Source: Bacteroidota bacterium (GTDB taxonomy: Bacteria > Bacteroidota > Bacteroidia > NS11-12g > UBA955). From it: a stretch of 32,378 bases of DNA. The DNA is taken from NCBI GenBank assembly GCA_016868785.1, contig VGFS01000026.1, forward strand, positions 1-32,378, written 5' to 3'. Shown in pieces: positions 29,608 to 32,378 of this stretch; within the stretch, counting starts at the first letter, position 1; every line of letters starts with the position of its first letter. The translations under genes were made by a program, and so were the position numbers. The notes beneath the pieces are model-generated. The model did not search any database. It was not told where the DNA came from and saw nothing but the letters and a program-made list of their open reading frames with translations.

Positions 29608-31506
29608 GATAATTTCATCGACCACCGCGGGATCCAGCAAGGTGGTTGTATCGCCCAGCGAAGCCAATTCTCCCTCCGCGATTTTGCGCAGAATTCTGCG
29701 CATGATCTTTCCAGAACGGGTTTTGGGTAGCCCCGAAACCACCTGAATTTTATCGGCCTTGGCTATCGCCCCAATGGTCTTGCTCACCACCTCGTTGATG
29801 CCCTTGGCCAACGACTCTCGGTCAGTAGTATCGCCTTGGTAAATCACATAAGCGTAAATGCCTTGTCCTTTAATATCGTGCGGATATCCCACAATGGCAC
29901 TTTCTACCACGCCGGGATACAAATTGATGGCGTTTTCCACCTCTGCGGTGCCTATGCGGTGCCCACTGACGTTGAGTACATCGTCGACCCGACCTGTGAT
30001 TCGATAAAATCCATTTTCATCGCGCAGAGCCCCATCGCCGGTGAAGTACAAACCTGGATAAGTGCTGAAATAGGTTTGCTTGCAGCGTTCGTGATCGCCC
30101 CAAGTGGTGCGCAAAATGCCGGGCCAAGGACGACGGATGCACAAATTTCCCGACACGTTATTCCCAAAAATTTCATGGCCTTGCTCATCCACCAACAACG
30201 GCTCAACCCCCGGAAGTGGTAGGGTAGCGTAGGTGGGTTTGCTCGGGGTGGCGCCAGCCAAATTGGTGATAAGTACGCCCCCGGTTTCGGTTTGCCACCA
30301 GGTGTCTACAATTTCGCAGCGACCTTTTCCGACTTTTTCGTGATACCAATACCAAGCTTCTGCGTTGATGGGTTCTCCCACGGTTCCCAACACTTTGAGC
30401 GATGGCATAGCATGCTTTTCAACCCACTCGTCGCCCGCGCCAATGAGACTGCGGATGGCGGTTGGAGCGGTATAGAGAATGTCGACCCGATGCTTTTCAA
30501 CCACCTCCCAAAAACGATTGGGACTTGGGTACGTTGGGGTGCCTTCGAACATCAACGTGGTTGCGCCGGCGCTCAGAGGTCCGTAAAGGATATAGCTGTG
30601 ACCGGTAATCCATCCAATGTCGGCCGTGCAAAAATGAATCCACCCGGGTTGGTATTGGAAGGCTTGTGTGAAGGTGTAATGGGTCCATACCATATAGCCC
30701 GCGCAGGTGTGAACCACGCCTTTGGGCTTGCCGGTGCTGCCGCTGGTATATAAAATAAACAAGGGGTCCTCGGCTTCCATGATTTCTGCAGGGACAGCGA
30801 TGGCTTGATTAATGTCAACCGCTGCGATGGCATCTGACCACAAAATGTCGCGGCCAGAAAGCAGCGAAATGGTGGTGTTTGTGCGTTGGTAAACCCAAAC
30901 TTTTTTCACGGAGGTACATTGCGTTAAGGCCTCATCGATCACAGTTTTCAGGGCGATGTCTTTGGCTCCGCGGAAGGCACCGTCACAGGTAATGATGGCC
31001 ACGGCTTGGGCATCGTTTACGCGGTCTGATACACTTTGGGCGCTGAAGCCGCCGAAAATCACGGAATGTATGGCGCCGATGCGGGCGCAGGCCAAAACGG
31101 CAATGGCCAATTCGGGTACCATGCCCATGTAAATGCACACGCGATCGCCTTTGGCAATGCCCTCGTTGCGCAGGGCCTGGGCGAAAATGCAAACCGCTTC
31201 GTGTAATTCGCGGTAAGTATAAGTTTTGCTGGGTTCTTGCGGGTTGTTCGATTCCCAAATCAATGCGGGGTCGTTGCCGCGATCCGGTAAATGTCGATCC
31301 AAGCAATTCTCGGTAATGTTCAGTTGCGCACCGTCGAACCAACGCACACTGGGAGTTTCAAAATTCCAATCCAATACTTTGTCCCATTTGCGTTTCCAAG
31401 TGAATTGATCGGCGATCTCACCCCAAAAGGCTTCAGGGTTTTCGAGGCTCTGCAGATAAGCCAGGTTGCGTGATTCTAGGTTGTTCATCAATGATGGCAT
31501 CGACAT
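29593..31506 (-). CDS. acs: acetate--CoA ligase (acetyl-CoA synthetase)
   Basis: 637 aa, the normal length. ANL-superfamily motifs: FILYTSGSTGKPKGVVHT (about residue 250), FCTADIGWITGHSYILYGPL, YTAPTAIRSL, VGEPINAEAWYWYHEKVG, DTWWQTETGG, and YFTGDGALRDENGFYRITGRVDDVLNVSGHRIGTAEVE. PKTRSGKIMRR near residue 600 holds the lysine that is acetylated and that shifts between half-reactions. The enzyme activates acetate to acetyl-AMP and then acetyl-CoA in the cytoplasm. On the + strand the composition changes within the gene from C-rich (3' part) to G-rich (5' part) around 30450 without an evident hairpin. An internal ATG at 31488 (MNNLESR) is a possible alternative start. Confidence 0.96.
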   Translation of the reverse strand: MSMPSLMNNLESRNLAYLQSLENPEAFWGEIADQFTWKRKWDKVLDWNFETPSVRWFDGAQLNITENCLDRHLPDRGNDPALIWESNNPQEPSKTYTYRELHEAVCIFAQALRNEGIAKGDRVCIYMGMVPELAIAVLACARIGAIHSVIFGGFSAQSVSDRVNDAQAVAIITCDGAFRGAKDIALKTVIDEALTQCTSVKKVWVYQRTNTTISLLSGRDILWSDAIAAVDINQAIAVPAEIMEAEDPLFILYTSGSTGKPKGVVHTCAGYMVWTHYTFTQAFQYQPGWIHFCTADIGWITGHSYILYGPLSAGATTLMFEGTPTYPSPNRFWEVVEKHRVDILYTAPTAIRSLIGAGDEWVEKHAMPSLKVLGTVGEPINAEAWYWYHEKVGKGRCEIVDTWWQTETGGVLITNLAGATPSKPTYATLPLPGVEPLLVDEQGHEIFGNNVSGNLCIRRPWPGILRTTWGDHERCKQTYFSTYPGLYFTGDGALRDENGFYRITGRVDDVLNVSGHRIGTAEVENAINLYPGVVESAIVGYPHDIKGQGIYAYVIYQGDTTDRESLAKGINEVVSKTIGAIAKADKIQVVSGLPKTRSGKIMRRILRKIAEGELASLGDTTTLLDPAVVDEIIAGRR

Positions 31507-31761
31507 GATTCAAATTTGCGAAATAGTTAATGATAAATTTGCAAAAAGCAGGGGCGATGTGACTTTTTTTAGTTAAATTACTTGTTCCAACGATTATTTT
31601 AAAATTGCGTAACTTTATACATCTTTCGCATTATGATGGGTTTGACTCGAAAATTGTTGATTGTTTACGCGGGAATTACAAAAATTCTCGGAATAGGACC
31701 GAATCGTGAATTTTGAACCGTTTAATCGCCAGGGGAAATAACATCGGGGGCTGACGATACA
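31507..31761. other. divergent intergenic region with a 27-codon ORF
   Basis: 255 bp between acs and the helicase gene. An AT-rich stretch (31560-31625) may hold promoters, though no exact TAnnTTTG element was found. ATG at 31633 opens a 27-residue frame (MMGLTRKLLIVYAGITKILG and seven more residues) ending with TGA at 31716. No other structure is evident. Confidence 0.4.
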
Positions 31762-32378
31762 TTGACTACCTTTACAGTATTGGAAGCATTTATTAAACTC
31801 GGCATCGCGCCAGAAATCATCGAAGCGCTATCGGCCCAAGGGTATTCACAACCCACCCCTATACAAGAACAGGCCATTCCGGCAGCCCTGAATCACCAAG
31901 ATGTTTTGGGAACGGCCCAAACCGGAACGGGAAAAACAGCGGCGTTCTCTATTCCCATCATCCAGCATTTGATGCGCGACGCTGGGAAAAATCGAGGCAT
32001 TAAGGCGTTGATACTGACACCAACCCGTGAGTTGGCCCTACAAATTGATGAAAGCGTAGAAGCGTATGGGGCCAATTTGCGCTTGAAACATGCCGTGATT
32101 TTTGGGGGTGTAGGACAGCAACCCCAAGTGGATGCCATCAAGCGTGGCGTGGATATCATAACGGCAACGCCCGGACGGTTATTGGATTTAATGCAACAAG
32201 GCTACATCGATTTGCGAAATGTGCAATTTTTTGTGCTGGACGAGGCCGATCGGATGCTCGATATGGGTTTCATTCACGATGTGAAAAAGGTGATTGCGAA
32301 GTTGCCCAGGGACCGACAAACCCTCTTCTTTTCGGCGACCATGCCTTCGGATGTGGTGAAGTTGAGTCAGAATATTTT
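31762..32378 (+). CDS. rhlE: DEAD-box RNA helicase (RhlE-like), 5' part
   Basis: 205 codons are present and the gene runs off the right edge. The start is taken as TTG at 31762 (LTTFTVLEAFIKLGIAPEIIEAL), since the frame is closed by a TAA at 31723-31725 and no ATG precedes the conserved region. Motifs in order: Q motif (GYSQPTPIQEQAIPAAL), motif I AQTGTGKTA, Ia PTRELALQ, GG near FGGVGQ, Ib TPGRLLDL, II DEAD as VLDEADRMLDMGF, and III SATM. The protein unwinds structured RNA using ATP. The RhlE/SrmB-like group is favoured by GYIDLRNVQFFVLDEADRMLDMGF, but DEAD-box subgroups cannot be separated with certainty from half a protein. Confidence 0.93.
   Translation, partial: MTTFTVLEAFIKLGIAPEIIEALSAQGYSQPTPIQEQAIPAALNHQDVLGTAQTGTGKTAAFSIPIIQHLMRDAGKNRGIKALILTPTRELALQIDESVEAYGANLRLKHAVIFGGVGQQPQVDAIKRGVDIITATPGRLLDLMQQGYIDLRNVQFFVLDEADRMLDMGFIHDVKKVIAKLPRDRQTLFFSATMPSDVVKLSQNI

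Noticed and set aside
30400-30500. C-rich to G-rich switch on the + strand inside acs as another hairpin site
   Set aside because: No strong inverted repeat was found there and the direction of the switch is opposite to that at the hairpins.

Overview
This window is chromosomal DNA from a member of the Bacteroidota. Several signs agree. Six predicted secreted proteins end in a type IX secretion (T9SS) type A sorting domain. No start has a clear Shine-Dalgarno sequence. Several starts sit a few bases after a TAnnTTTG element, the Bacteroidota -7 promoter motif. Families typical of the phylum are present (DUF4465, DUF6702, BtuG-like propeller, choice-of-anchor V, PKD plus T9SS). The content is mostly housekeeping and envelope genes. 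I saw no insertion sequence, prophage, CRISPR array, rRNA or tRNA. The order within the phylum cannot be fixed by eye.

Layout. 1-104 (-) is the first codons of a DnaE-type DNA polymerase III alpha subunit, followed by a perfect bidirectional terminator. 241-666 (-) is a small T9SS cargo frame with no ordinary start codon. 702-3296 (-) is a large T9SS-sorted surface protein. 3511-6262 (+) is a TolC-like outer membrane factor plus a MacA-like adaptor. 6320-10700 (+) is a vitamin B12 acquisition operon: cobalamin riboswitch, BtuB-like TonB-dependent receptor, DUF4465 protein carrying a T9SS tail, and BtuG-like propeller lipoprotein. 10730-13464 (+) is an LptF/LptG permease overlapping a GT4 glycosyltransferase. 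13471-13908 (-) is a GNAT acetyltransferase, divergent from class I fructose-bisphosphate aldolase, accD, gcvH and a VanZ-like gene (13957-16743, +). 16754-17500 (-) is a VanY-type peptidase. 17550-20330 (+) is a BNR-repeat T9SS protein. 20365-22173 (+) is a fatty acid desaturase plus an unknown gene. 22185-25619 (-) holds two T9SS proteins. 25778-29570 holds DUF6702 (-), HupE/UreJ-like (+) and an M1 metallopeptidase (+). 29593-31506 (-) is acetyl-CoA synthetase. 31762 to the end (+) is a DEAD-box helicase.

The most unusual signal is structural. Several sites hold long, perfect or nearly perfect inverted repeats, mostly with 3-base loops and mostly inside conserved coding sequence. The strongest is an array of three abutting hairpins at 12593-12677 in the glycosyltransferase. 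Others are at 3467-3489 (intergenic), 7742-7829 (btuB) and 16339-16377 (VanZ-like gene). At these four places the + strand changes from clearly G-rich on the left to balanced or C-rich on the right. The arm sequences are unrelated to one another, so this is not an ordinary dispersed repeat family. The cause is unknown; convergent or antisense transcription with bidirectional termination, template-switch repair of quasi-palindromes, and recombination junctions are all possible.

The second point of interest is the B12 locus. The DUF4465 protein, a family I associate with Bacteroidota cobalamin-binding surface proteins, is here exported by T9SS rather than as a lipoprotein.
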